From the NCBI GenBank assembly GCA_029891345.1, contig CM057002.1:18102295-18166294 (forward strand): a DNA stretch of 64,000 nt, written 5' to 3'. The first letter of the stretch is position 1. Every line of letters starts with the position of its first letter. Below the pieces are notes generated by a model. That model did no database searches. It was not told the DNA's origin and worked only from the letters and a program-made list of their open reading frames with translations. Shown here piece by piece: positions 12,057-22,129 of this stretch. The stretch is from Dryococelus australis (taxonomy: Eukaryota; Arthropoda; Insecta; Phasmatodea; Phasmatidae). The position numbers and the translations under genes are program-made.

Positions 12057-12377
12057 CTGAAACACAAACACACCCCAAAATTGTCAGAGAAACAAGATCT
12101 ACCCTGGTCTACACTCAACACAGTCACCGGAAACAAGAATAACAGACTTTGAGATCAGCTAACGTAACAACTGTCTGGCATGCGCCACAGCAATGCCGAA
12201 TACTAATCATAATCACATTCACAGGAAAAAAAATTCTGGCGAGAAAGAAGTACAAGGACCAAACTAAAATTTCCATACTACAGCCAAATCAAGGTTTGCA
12301 AGACTGCAGTAAAAGTAGCAGAGCAGCACCTTGACAAGTCATTTCACGAGCACTGTCTTAGTGAACGTTTACCTGCA

Positions 12378-12414
12378 TAAATGCAGTGTAAATTCCGCAT
12401 TTACACTGCATTTA
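12378..12414. repeat. Perfect 16-bp inverted repeat (hairpin)
   Basis: The arms taaatgcagtgtaaat and atttacactgcattta are perfectly complementary around a 5-nt loop (tccgc). It lies in the intron about 320 bp upstream, in gene direction, of the exon at 12012-12056. Confidence 0.9.
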
Positions 12415-13850
12415 CGACATGAGAATAAAAACAATCTCATTATTGCAACAAGATACATGAATGAACCATAGTTAATGCTTAAAAATAAGTAATAATACTA
12501 TCACTTATTGACATTATCCCTATAATGCACGTAATTGGAATGGCATCCACCAAAATTAACAGCAAAGAACCTCACAATGAGTGTGAATAAACTAGTCTTA
12601 CTTCACGAAAAAAAAAAAAAACAAAGACAGCTTTCTGTTGTAAAGATTGTGAATTTGAGACACTGAAAAGGAACACAATAATAATTTCCCCACAACCACA
12701 CAAGTGTTTTTACAGTTTAAATTATATTTCTCAAAAAGTGTATGCAGCTCTTTTATACAACTAGACACTATATTTAACTCTTAAACTAATTCCCACCTGT
12801 GAAAGCTAACACGTCACCTCATAAGCACTTAAAAATTACTAATGATCTACAGAGTTACTTTGTGCATTACGTATCATTTTGTATGGCCTGACATATAATT
12901 TGGTATTGAATGCCACTAACATCAACCACAGTGAATTCCTAGGAATGAAGAAAAAAATTCATACACATGTGTTAAACCAACAGGACATGTGGTCACTGCT
13001 ATTATGTTATGAATTTTAAATAAACACTGCCACAGATCTATTGATAAATTACATTTCAATCACCTGGCATTATAAAATATCCACATACACAAACGGGCAC
13101 CTACATATATTATTAGCAGTAATAAAAAAATTCTCTCTCTAATGTGTAGCTGAATGGCTACCAATCCGATTAGGACAACACACCTACGATAGCACAGACG
13201 AAACTCCTTTTCCTAATAAGCTGTCAGAATCACTGTTCATAAATATACCAGTAACCATTTTCATTAAAATACATACATTTAGAGCAACAGATTAATTTCT
13301 ATAGATTGATTTAGACTGCATTCAGTCAAACAGCAAACCCGCTACAGTGATTGAAAATTTTTCTAATTCTGATTATTTAGATCCCACTAGTTACAGAAAC
13401 ACTAACAAATTTTGAAATTTTACTATAAAAGAACTACAACACTAATGTGCCACAAAATCTGAGATAGATGAATCTCCGTGAACCACATGGCACATCAAAT
13501 GTTGCAGCCACCAGATATGCACCGTATATAAAACTGGACATTCACAAAACCTCATTTACCTGCTTGCACCACGCAGGCAGCAGCTTATCATGATTTCAGC
13601 AACTTTGAATGCAGACACACAGTATGAGTTCATTACATAGGTCATGCTACTTTGGCAATACGTGTACGAAAAGTTTAAATTTTCAGGTTCTACTATACTC
13701 ATTTGCACAAACAATTTAACACCCTGGAGATACTATCGCAGGAGTGTGCAAGTGGGTACAGGCACAGGACATGGTATGTACACAGAAAACATTGTATCAC
13801 ACCAAGCATGTACTGCAGAGAAAAAACTTGCAGGATATACCTAGTATGGT
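12415..13850. other. AT-rich intron-like stretch
   Basis: No supported gene. It lies between the two minus-strand BAZ2-like exons and so is intron if those exons are real. A frame at 13644-13844 shows nothing recognisable. Confidence 0.55.
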
Positions 13851-14770
13851 GTTTGACTAGCCATAGCGTGGAGACCAGTGGTGATATGGTCAGGCTTGGA
13901 GGTATATAGACATTGGATGTTCTCCTGAGGAAAATTGTGGCACAGCTGACCCTCCAAATCTGCCATAGTTGCAGCTGGTTGAAGATGCTGTCCAATCTGT
14001 CCATGTGCAAGAGGTCCGCGGAATTTGCTGGCGAAGGAATCATGTTGACATCATGAAGGCAGGTCAGAAATACCCGTGCTGTGCGAGGCCGGGAATTATC
14101 CTGCTAGAAAAGTTGCACCAGGAAGGGGAGTGCACATAGTCCCGAAGTTTCCTGGACATACTGCACGGCTGTCAGGGTTCTTTCAATCAACACCAGTGGT
14201 GTGCGGGAATAATAGGAAATTACACTCTACATCATGAAGGCAGGTCAGAAATACCCGTGCTGTGCGAGGCCGGGAATTATCCTGCTAGAAAAGTTGCACC
14301 AGGAAGGGGAGTGCACATAGTCCCAGAGTTTCCTGGACATACTGCAGGGCTGTCAGGGTTCTTTCAATCAACACCAGTGGTGTGCAGGAATAATAGGAAA
14401 TTACACTCTACATCATGAAAACTCTCATTAGGGTGGTGTGCTGCTCTATAATGAACCATGGCTCACAATGCTGGCCAAGATATGTCTAGGCTTGAATACG
14501 GCAGTTATCTGTATCCAAACAGAACCGTGATTCTTCGCTGAAAACCACTCATCACCAATCCACAAGCTGTCATGCTGCCCATTCTCAGCAGAATGTCATA
14601 AGTGCTCAGCAATTCTCAGGTCATGATGGTCAAAGTCGTAAGGCATGCCATAACGACAGATAGCGCTAACTGCTAGCCGCATGGATATGGTACTGGTGGA
14701 CACCCGTGTATCCCCAACTGCTGTGACATATCCCTGGATGGTTGGCAACAATGCCAGTACAGTGTCGATG
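13850..14770 (-). pseudogene. Tc1-like transposase pseudogene
   Basis: Read on the minus strand, pieces of a Tc1/mariner-superfamily transposase appear in family order. An HTH-linker-like part lies at 14600-14760, with VSTSTISMRL and later HHDLRIAEH. VVFSEESRFCL follows (about 14519-14549), where families have FSDESRF, so the first catalytic Asp is Glu. Then come LIERTLTALQYVQETL and QDNSRPRTARV (14253-14285; family QDNA.PHTA.., second catalytic Asp), and finally IPSPANSADL (family LPWPA.SPDLNPIEH). Several stops interrupt the frame, and a 181-bp tandem duplication repeats the QDN block. It is dead. The terminal inverted repeats were not located. It sits in an intron of the BAZ2-like gene in the same orientation as that gene. 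Confidence 0.85.
14051..14412. repeat. 181-bp tandem duplication in the Tc1 remnant
   Basis: Two units (14051-14231 and 14232-14412) differ at only a few bases, for example cccgaag/cccagag and tgcacgg/tgcaggg. The repeat duplicates the transposase segment carrying the second catalytic motif, so the frame cannot encode an intact enzyme. Confidence 0.92.
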
Positions 14771-15760
14771 TCACGCCTTGAAGAAGCTATGCTAAGGCTA
14801 CCTCCACTCCAGCACCACCCCTCTCCAACTAAATAAAGGAGAAGGACCTGCCAGAGTATAAATAATGGGATGCTGCCCACAAACACCAATTATTCATCTG
14901 CTCGTCTTCGGCTATCTCCACCGCAACCCTTGCTGGGGATCTACCCTACTCACTTTGCTCCTTAAACCTACCCTCCTTCACTGCATTTGTGCCGAAGGAA
15001 CTACCTCTCCTTGACTTCACCGCGCTTGCCGCCAGAGTCATCCTCTCTAGCCTATCTCATTGCATTCATGCCAAAGATATTACCTGCCACATTGTCTACA
15101 GACTGAGACACCGCGACCCTTTCTGGACACCACATGCATAGTGAGTAGTGCGAGTTTTAGTTATTTTCATTAAGACTGTCTATCCCACAATTGTTAGACT
15201 AGGCCCAGGGCGCCTCTACCTAGTTAAACGTAGGTTAAGCTTCCCTAAGATCTTGCTAATGTTAGGAGGTGGTGCGACACCACACTGTTTACTTCCCGTT
15301 AAACGGAATAAACAGCAGATTTACAAACTCATGGGTACCCTTTTCCATAGCACAGTACCTTTCCCAGTGGACATCACACCGCTTCCCAAGGGACTGCAGG
15401 TGATCGGAGAATTTTATTCTTATGAACCATACACACCAGACGAGTACCCATATGCACCTTGGACAGCAACCCATTCTGCGCTCCACGGAGTTCAGAACGA
15501 TAGAGCCTCGATACTAGGTACTCAAGTCTCCCGAGACCAGCTTGCCCGCTCAGCTGCATTCTACCTCCACCGGATTTTGGCGCCGGAGATAGTTTTCACT
15601 GGGTGTGGGGGCACTGTCCCTCTTCAGACACTTACCAGCGTGCAGAAACTGTCAACGGCGAGGCCTAACTCTTAGTGCTCACTGCGTTTAGACGCCAAGT
15701 ACTGAGATAGGGTGTCCACTTGAATTGGCAGATGCTACACGTGGTTGAACACCAGGTAAG
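14770..15760 (+). mobile_element. LTR-like segment and leader, copy A
   Basis: Homologous to 59.36-60.35 kb (copy B). Both start with tcacgccttga(a/g)gaagct and contain a ttcatc(t/g)gctcgtct start region, a cacctctccttg block and a tgcgacacca segment. They also share cactgagatagggtgtcca or close variants. TATA-like tataaataa is at 14857-14865 and aataaa at about 15308. The block cccagggcgcctctacctagtt (15204-15223) is the divergent counterpart of the CTTCACCTG block. A 175-codon frame (15148-15675) crosses this region without a recognised domain and is probably fortuitous. Confidence 0.6.
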
Positions 15761-15819
15761 ACCACACGTCACCTGCAGTCATTACACGGACATGAGGGGT
15801 GTGACTTAGTCCAAACGCC

Positions 15820-16380
15820 CTATTCCTGTCGGAGTGGTATCTGAGAGAAAGTTAAAACAGATGCTAACTGCCTCTGGGTGCTTGCAAGAGCTTACTCCCT
15901 CCTCATCACTACACTCGTGCAGCTTTCCCCCAAGGATAAAGCCCAAGCATTGGGCCATTACCTGCTTCCAGTCGTGCCAAATACACCTCAGGACCTCTTC
16001 AGGGACCCCATCCGTCTAAGCGATAAATACACTCGTTATTCACAGCCTTCTTAAACAGACAGGGCCAGTTCTTGGGACTAGCCAACTCATACTACCGGGG
16101 AGTAGAACCAGTGAAGCCTAACACCGCCGCCCGTCACCACCTTTGAGACATTGACCGCAAACCAATCCAGTTCACACTCTCATCAGCCAGAGTTGTCCCA
16201 GGTCGAACCACCACCAGAGGTTATGCGTTTCCAGGTGTACCATTGAGAACCAGCCTGTTAAAGCGAAAGATAACTCTCACAGAACCAGATTTTGTACCCT
16301 GCTGCACAGCTACCCCGGCCAGTCCTCTACACTGGACGTGCACCAATACCACGCAAGGACTAAAAGAGAAACCCGTAATT
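15820..16380 (+). pseudogene. LTR-element leader/gag-like ORF, copy A
   Basis: The frame starting near 15834 reads VSERKLKQMLTASGCLQELT, matching REKFKQVLTASGCLQKLT in copy B. LSPKDKAQAL and TPQDLF follow (copy B: LSPKDQAQAL, IPKDIF). The C-terminal part at 16261-16375 reads KRKITLTEPDFVPCCTAT. After a one-base shift it continues PVLYTGRAPIPRKD and stops. The same tail occurs in copies B and C. Internal stops and frameshifts make this a pseudogene. The family function is unknown; by position it would be an ORF just inside the 5' LTR of a Gypsy-like element. Confidence 0.6.
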
Positions 16381-16439
16381 CCCGGCAGAAGGGCACGCCT
16401 GACCTAGCACCCAAAAAAATCAACCTCCTTTAACATAGT

Positions 16440-18357
16440 GATGATCTTGTCAACCCTTTGACATCATGCGTCAAATTTTTCTTTTGAAAATGAATTAAAT
16501 TCAAAGGTATACCTCCACTACAAGAATAATGGGGGGGGGGGGGGGGTGTGATAACACTGAACACAAACAATGAGCAAGTTACGAAAGATTATAGATGAAC
16601 ATCAGTGGCATCTATAAATACTCATTTGAAGCAAAAGGTGTGTATACTGCACAAACAGCATTGCCTTCAGCCTAAAAAAAATCATTGGTGTGACAATTGT
16701 GCAACAAACATCACATACACTGCCTATTTTAGCTGATACCCTACCCCAATACCACCTCCAAGTATGCAATACACGAGCTATGCACCATGCACCTTGTGTA
16801 TGGGAGGTGTTCATTTGGCACCATTATCATCTCTCGTAGATCTAAAACTTTCCTCAGATGCCAAAATTATGGAGATCATATCTGAATTTGAGGTCATGCC
16901 ATTTCCCCTTTCCTATAACCTGTCCCTGTTCAATATGAATGTCATGAATATCTGGGATGCCCTCCCACATGCCACTAAAAGCAGAGAACCACAATTTTGC
17001 AACAATGTAGAATTGTGAACTGTTCTTCACGAAGCACTGTGTTCAAATTCTCGAGACTATTGCAGATATCTCACAGCACCCTCGCCCCATAGTGGTTATA
17101 CAGATCCATCAACCAATCAGTGGCACACACTGTATTAGATGGGTATTTCAGTTTTATTGCACTTCAGTGGACAAGTGTCTACACAGATGGAGTGAATATT
17201 CAAGCTGCAATAAAATTAAGATATGTTCACTATACAGCCAAACTCCCCCCCCCCCCCCCCCCCCACACACATTCTGCAAGGGACAAAGGAAACAACATTG
17301 CAAAATACTGAAGAAGTATTAAATGAAGCAATGAAGACATAAATAAATTAATTAATTAATTAATGGTGAAAAAGTATTAAATGAAAAAGAAAAGGAAATA
17401 AATTAATGATGCAAAATCTTTATATTTGCCCAAGAAATAAAAGGTGTAAAAGACATGCAAGCTTAAAATCGTGGTACCATATTTACCCAAATGTATGACC
17501 ATCCATTATTTTGTATTCAAATTTTTATATTAAAACAATTGAGGATCACCTTATTTTTCACATACTAGAAATTTTGAAAATGTTTTTGCTGGAGTAGCAG
17601 AACATGACTCAATATTTTTGGCAAGCCACTTAAAAAAAATCCTAAAAACAAAACAGACTACGCTATGTAATTACAAAAAAATTGTGGATGTACAAAGGAA
17701 GCAACACTTCCTTAGGTTTTACTACATTTGAGGTGCAATTTACAAACTGTTCACGGTTAATGGAACTCTTCCAAAACACCTGCCTAGGATCTGCCGTCCC
17801 TCTCGTTTTATATCTGCCTGTGATTTACGTAAGACTGACATTGCTATGGATTGTCTCATTTTATTCATACATCATCCTGGTAAAAAACCAAGAAAATTTT
17901 AGGAAAATAAATGCATTAATAATATGCACATTGTACAAATCTTTTACTTTCATGTACATAAAACTAAAAACATTAAACTTCAGTAGCCATAAATTTACAT
18001 ATTACACTATCATTGAGCATCAGATCTTAGGACTATTTCAATTAATTTGTTGCCAAGTTAACTGACAGCCTGTAATTCAGTGTGTACTGCGGCATTAATT
18101 ATGAGCAGTAATATTTTTCAATGGTGGATTTAAAAATACTTACTTTATAGTGGACAACAGTGTTTTAACCGCAAATAATTTGGCGACAAGAATTACATCA
18201 CCACAAACTATTCTGTTGGCCCGTAGTAAAATTATGGGAGCCATCCTATGTTTGGTTAGATATGGTATGTGAAGAAAGAGGTTCTACAGCATCTGCAATA
18301 GAATGTTCTCATATTCACAGCTGCACATGCTACCTGCTCAATGGATTAGGACATTAC
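16440..18357. other. AT-rich intron-like tract with homopolymers
   Basis: No supported gene. It contains G16 at 16531-16546, C20 at 17245-17264, an ATTA repeat at 17342-17364 and a MITE-like fragment at about 17477-17640. The AT-rich 127-codon frame at 17682-18065 has no domain signal and is probably chance. The stretch lies between the two BAZ2-like exons. Confidence 0.55.
17477..17640. repeat. Decayed MITE-like repeat, copy 1
   Basis: The segment begins accatatttacccaaatgtat and contains ttcaaatttttat...aattgaggatcaccttattttt. It matches the segment at 54.10-54.26 kb in order and spacing. A conserved dispersed repeat of the form atttacccgaatataagac...gggtcgtcttatattcg is widespread in animal genomes, by my recollection, and both copies resemble it. 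Confidence 0.5.
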
Positions 18358-18423
18358 CTGCTGCTTGCGAAGTTGCTCCTCCTGGCGTTGCTTCTCGAGC
18401 TCTTCCTGCCGCTTGCGCCGAGC
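18358..18423 (-). CDS. BAZ2/Toutatis-like exon (upstream of the two)
   Basis: This is a 66-nt minus-strand exon. The acceptor is tgtttgcatggctcag/GCT and the donor CAG/gtaatg. Twenty-two codons in phase 0 encode a helix starting ARRKRQEELEKQRQEEQ and ending LRKQQ. It joins in frame to ERELKRQQ... of the exon at 12012-12056 after a 6.3-kb intron. The combined heptad-like charged stretch resembles the AKRKKEEA...-KRIKEK-EMRRQQ region before the DDT domain of BAZ2 proteins, as I recall it. Local GC content is much higher than the flanks, consistent with coding DNA in an AT-rich intron. The rest of the gene lies outside the window or in exons I could not recognise. Confidence 0.65.
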
Positions 18424-19970
18424 CTGAGCCATGCAAACAACAAACAACCAACAGTGAACACACGCCGCATGCCCGGACGCTACCAGCTACACAGCACATG
18501 AACCAACTGCCCCCCCTGGACCCCATCCATTCATCTGCCAAACACCGGTCCTGAGATAACCTACCTTGCAATAAACTGCTCATGGCTAGCAACACTTATT
18601 AAAAAAAAGAAGAAATAATAATAAACAAGACATTTAAAATACACTTTTTGTAACTGAAATGGAGCTGCACAACTGACATCCCAGAGCATTTATTGGAAAG
18701 AAATAAAATTTTGTGAAGCAACAAATTGAAATTTATAATAATTTCTACTTAACGAGATAGGCAGTGTACACAAAAAAAAAAAAAAAAGAAAAGAGAAACA
18801 TTATGTCAGTTACACCCCAAATATTTCTGTGTCTGATCATGAATGGACATATTGCGGGAAACAGTGTACACAAGCATACACCAATTCCATCCCAACTCAA
18901 ATGCTCACTAATTTTCGTGAAGCATAATGAAAAGGGTGCCCCCTCATTTACAAAGCATTGGACATGTCCACAAGTATAACTAACCCATCACTGGGGAGGA
19001 ATAAAGGAAGTCAAAATTAACCCCACTTCAATAATAAATGAAAGGTATTTGTGGTAACACTAGTCACTGTACAAAATGAGGAAGATAAGAGTCAAATCTC
19101 AATGATAAGATTTAACTTTATGTTTTCACAAAGCTGGACAAATTTAGTAGAAATTGTGTCGAATTAATGTTTGAACTACTTTATATTTTTTTATCTTTGT
19201 TAGCTTTAGCTAGGTTTTGAGTTTAAAAATCGCACACATGCATGCACTTTACATGGATACATATGCCCATCTCTCTCTATCCCTATATCTACCTCTATCT
19301 CTCTACCCCTCTCTATCTATCTTTTATCTATATATATCTCAATCTATCTATAATCTCTCTTATCTCTATCTCTGTATATTTACACATACACTCACATACA
19401 CACCATTCCATTTTATTTGTGGATATTTACCAATTTTTTTTTCTTTCCAGTATTTCTCTCTCTCCCCAACAATTACTGCAATTAGCGTTTAAAAAAGTGA
19501 ATTTAATTATTACTGACATTTTTTGATTGCCGATCTTACGATTATTTTTACATATGCTTTGTGAACCAATGTGGTGCAGTCTGGCAAATTACACAACTTA
19601 CAACAATGAAACACGTTACAATACCAAAAATAACTCACCTTGATGTCAAGTTAGGCGCAAGCATCAGCCATAATAAGATTCTATCACAAATTTAATTTGT
19701 ATCAGAACACAAGTGATCGACCACATTGTATGTAATCCGGGAGCAGCAAAGTTAAAATACTGAGGCCTGTGTGAAAAATAATTTCCGATATGTTATTGCA
19801 CTATGTTGGCTCACCCATTTAATAATAATTTTCAGGAAAGTAAATATACTATAAAATAACCTTACTTGAAAGTACCACCATTTTTACAAACCAGCAGAGT
19901 TCATTTCTCTGTTGTTACTTTTACCAACTGTTAGCAGCACCCATCTACCAGAAATCCCAGTGGTTTCAAT
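18424..19970. other. AT-rich intron-like tract
   Basis: No supported gene. It contains an A-rich run (18773-18787) and a (TCTA)-type microsatellite. In gene direction this is the DNA just upstream of the BAZ2-like exon. Confidence 0.5.
19268..19385. repeat. (TCTA)/(TCTC) imperfect microsatellite
   Basis: Imperfect runs of tctatc, tctctc and tatctatc; the two overlapping Ser/Leu/Tyr-rich frames here are artefacts of the repeat. Confidence 0.9.
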
Positions 19971-19979
19971 TCCCCTACA

Positions 19980-20150
19980 GTGTGACCCCCACCCCCCTGC
20001 TCTTAACAGTGAGGTCTTGAGAGCCAATGAGTGTGATAGAGGAGAGTATGGAGATGTGCGGAATGAAAGGGTGGGGGAAACTAGAGATCCTCCCAAAAAA
20101 AATCCACCGCCTGTGATAAAATTGGTTTCCATGGCGGAGAAACTGAGCTT
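19980..20150 (-). repeat. SINE body fragment, copy 2
   Basis: It matches 57.20-57.35 kb over the block ttgagagccaatgag...gaggagagtatggag...ggtgggggaaact(a/g)gagatc. The tRNA-like head seen at 57.36-57.44 kb is missing here, so in SINE orientation (minus) this copy is 5'-truncated. Confidence 0.75.
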
Positions 20151-20229
20151 CAAAGAACACACCATCCACATCCTCTTTTCTAAGACTAATCTTGACTTCA
20201 GTTGTTACAGAAAAATTTTAAAATAAAAG

Positions 20230-21050
20230 TTAAAGACACAAAATTTAGTCACAGTGCACAGCTATGTTATTCATCAATGATCAGTAACTGAAATGAGAAT
20301 AATTCAAGAATAAAATAGTGTTTATTTTCGCCCAAAAAAGTGACAATAACTAATTCTACTTATCCTGTGATCATGATGTTTAAGTTCAATATATGTATAA
20401 CATTTGAGTGGTTAGGAAGTGAGAAGGTTAGCTGAGCCTGTATATAATACTTGTTCATATCTTCTACCCACACAGTACAGTAAATACAATCTATACCATG
20501 TAAATTATCCAGCTTTGGACAGCCTTAAAATTAACTTAAATTTTACTAATTAAAGTACTTTTAACTGTCCAGAAAAAGAAATTAAGAGATGAAACTTTAG
20601 CTTCTGCCCTGTATTTCAATTTTCTTACAATGCATTTTACTTCTCTGCTTCCAAGAATTGTTACAATGCAGTAATACCAACAGCACAACAATATTCTTAA
20701 TAAGTGTTGTCCATTTCCTCCCCCTATATTTAACCGGATGTACGTGCAATGCAATAAGAAAGGTATAGCTGAACTCATAGTTACATCAATGTCCCACAGT
20801 GACAACACAAATACTAGTTACAGCTGTAATGAACGACCACAGACCTGCCAGTTTACATTAACCTACTACAGTTTTGTTACAAAATAAATTCATTATTAAT
20901 GTGAATTTTTTGCTGTAAATGCAGAATTGCACAAAAGCATCAGCTTACAAAGCTGTATTTCTATACTGACCCCTTCATTCAGGATTTATTATATTAAATA
21001 TATGTAAATATCATTCATTTAGCTATTCACAGTATTTGGCAAACCAAAAA
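20230..21050. other. AT-rich stretch, nothing recognised
   Basis: No supported gene, RNA or repeat. The minus frame at 20536-20808 shows no domain. Confidence 0.6.
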
Positions 21051-22125
21051 AAATGTGTGTGTGTGAGCAAGAGAGAACAAGCAAGAGCAAAAAAGCAAGA
21101 GTAAGTGAAAGCAAGCAAGAGAGATAAGGCAAGAGTGAGCAAGAGGAAGCAAGAGTAAGTGAAAGCAAGCAAGAGAGATAAGGCAAGAGTGAGCAAGAGG
21201 GGCTAGAGAGAGAAAGAGCAAGAGGGGCTAGAGAGAGAATGAGCCAAAAGGGAGACAGCGAGAAGTGGATAGAGACATCAAGAGGGATACACAGCAAGAA
21301 AAAGGGATAGAAAGATAGTAAGAGGATAGAGAGGTATAGAAAGGAAGAGGGGAGGGGAGAAAGTATGTGTTAGGGAGGGAGAGAAAGAAAGAGGGGAAAG
21401 AGAAAGCAAGAGAGAGGGATGGATAGAAAGCAAGAGAGAGAGAGGGAAAGAAAGCAAGAGAGAGAGAGGGAAAGAAAGCAAGAGAGAGATAGAGGTAAAG
21501 AAAGCAAGATAGAAATAGAGGGAAAGAAAACAAGAGAGAGATACAGGGAAAGAAAGCAAGAGAGGGAGAGAAAGCAAGCAAGTTAGAAGGAGGAAAAGAA
21601 GGAGAGGTAGAGGGAGAGAAAGCAAGAGAGGTAGATGGAGAAAGAGAAAGCAACAGAGGTAGAGGAGAAAGCAAGGGAGGTATAGGAAAACAGTAAGAGG
21701 TAGAGGAAGTAAGAGAGATTGAGGGACAGAATGTAAGAGAGATAAAGGGAGAGAAAATAAGAGAGAGAGGGAGAGAAAGCAAGAGCTAAAGGAGGAGAAA
21801 GCAACAGATAGATATTGAAAGCAACAGGTAGAGAGAGAGGCAGAGAAGAGTAAGATGTAGAGAATGATTAAGCAAAGAGGTAGAGAGGGAGGGAGCAAGC
21901 AAGAGGTAGAGAGGGAGCAAGCAAGAGGTAGAGAATGATTAAGCAAGCAAGAGGAAGAGAGGAAGCAAGCAAGATGTAGAGAGGAATTAAGCAAGAGGTA
22001 GAGAGAGAAAGCAAGATGTGGAGAGAGAGAAAGTGAGGTGTAGAGAGAGAAAGCAAGAGGTAAAGAGAAAAAGCAAGATCTTGAGAGAGTGAACGCAAGA
22101 ACTTGAGAGAGAACACAGGAAATAG
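21050..22125. repeat. Purine-strand minisatellite (AGAGAG/AAGCAAGAG), about 1.07 kb
   Basis: The plus strand is almost entirely purine, built from degenerate units such as gagagaaagcaagag and gtagagagg, with C and T only as isolated interruptions. Four overlapping minus-strand frames of 73-238 codons (Ser/Leu/Phe/Pro-rich) are by-products of the repeat, not genes. Such homopurine mirror-rich tracts can form triplex DNA. Confidence 0.95.
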
Positions 22126-22129
22126 AAAA

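Noticed and set aside
15148..15675. 175-codon plus ORF as a host gene
   Set aside because: It spans the LTR-leader region of copy A, and the homologous stretch in copy B is not open; no motif.
17682..18065. 127-codon plus ORF
   Set aside because: AT-biased, no domain, no splice context, lies antisense inside the intron of the BAZ2-like gene.
21019..22116. Overlapping minus frames of 73-238 codons, Ser/Leu/Phe/Pro-rich
   Set aside because: They are translations of the pyrimidine strand of a minisatellite; several frames are open at once, as expected from the repeat.
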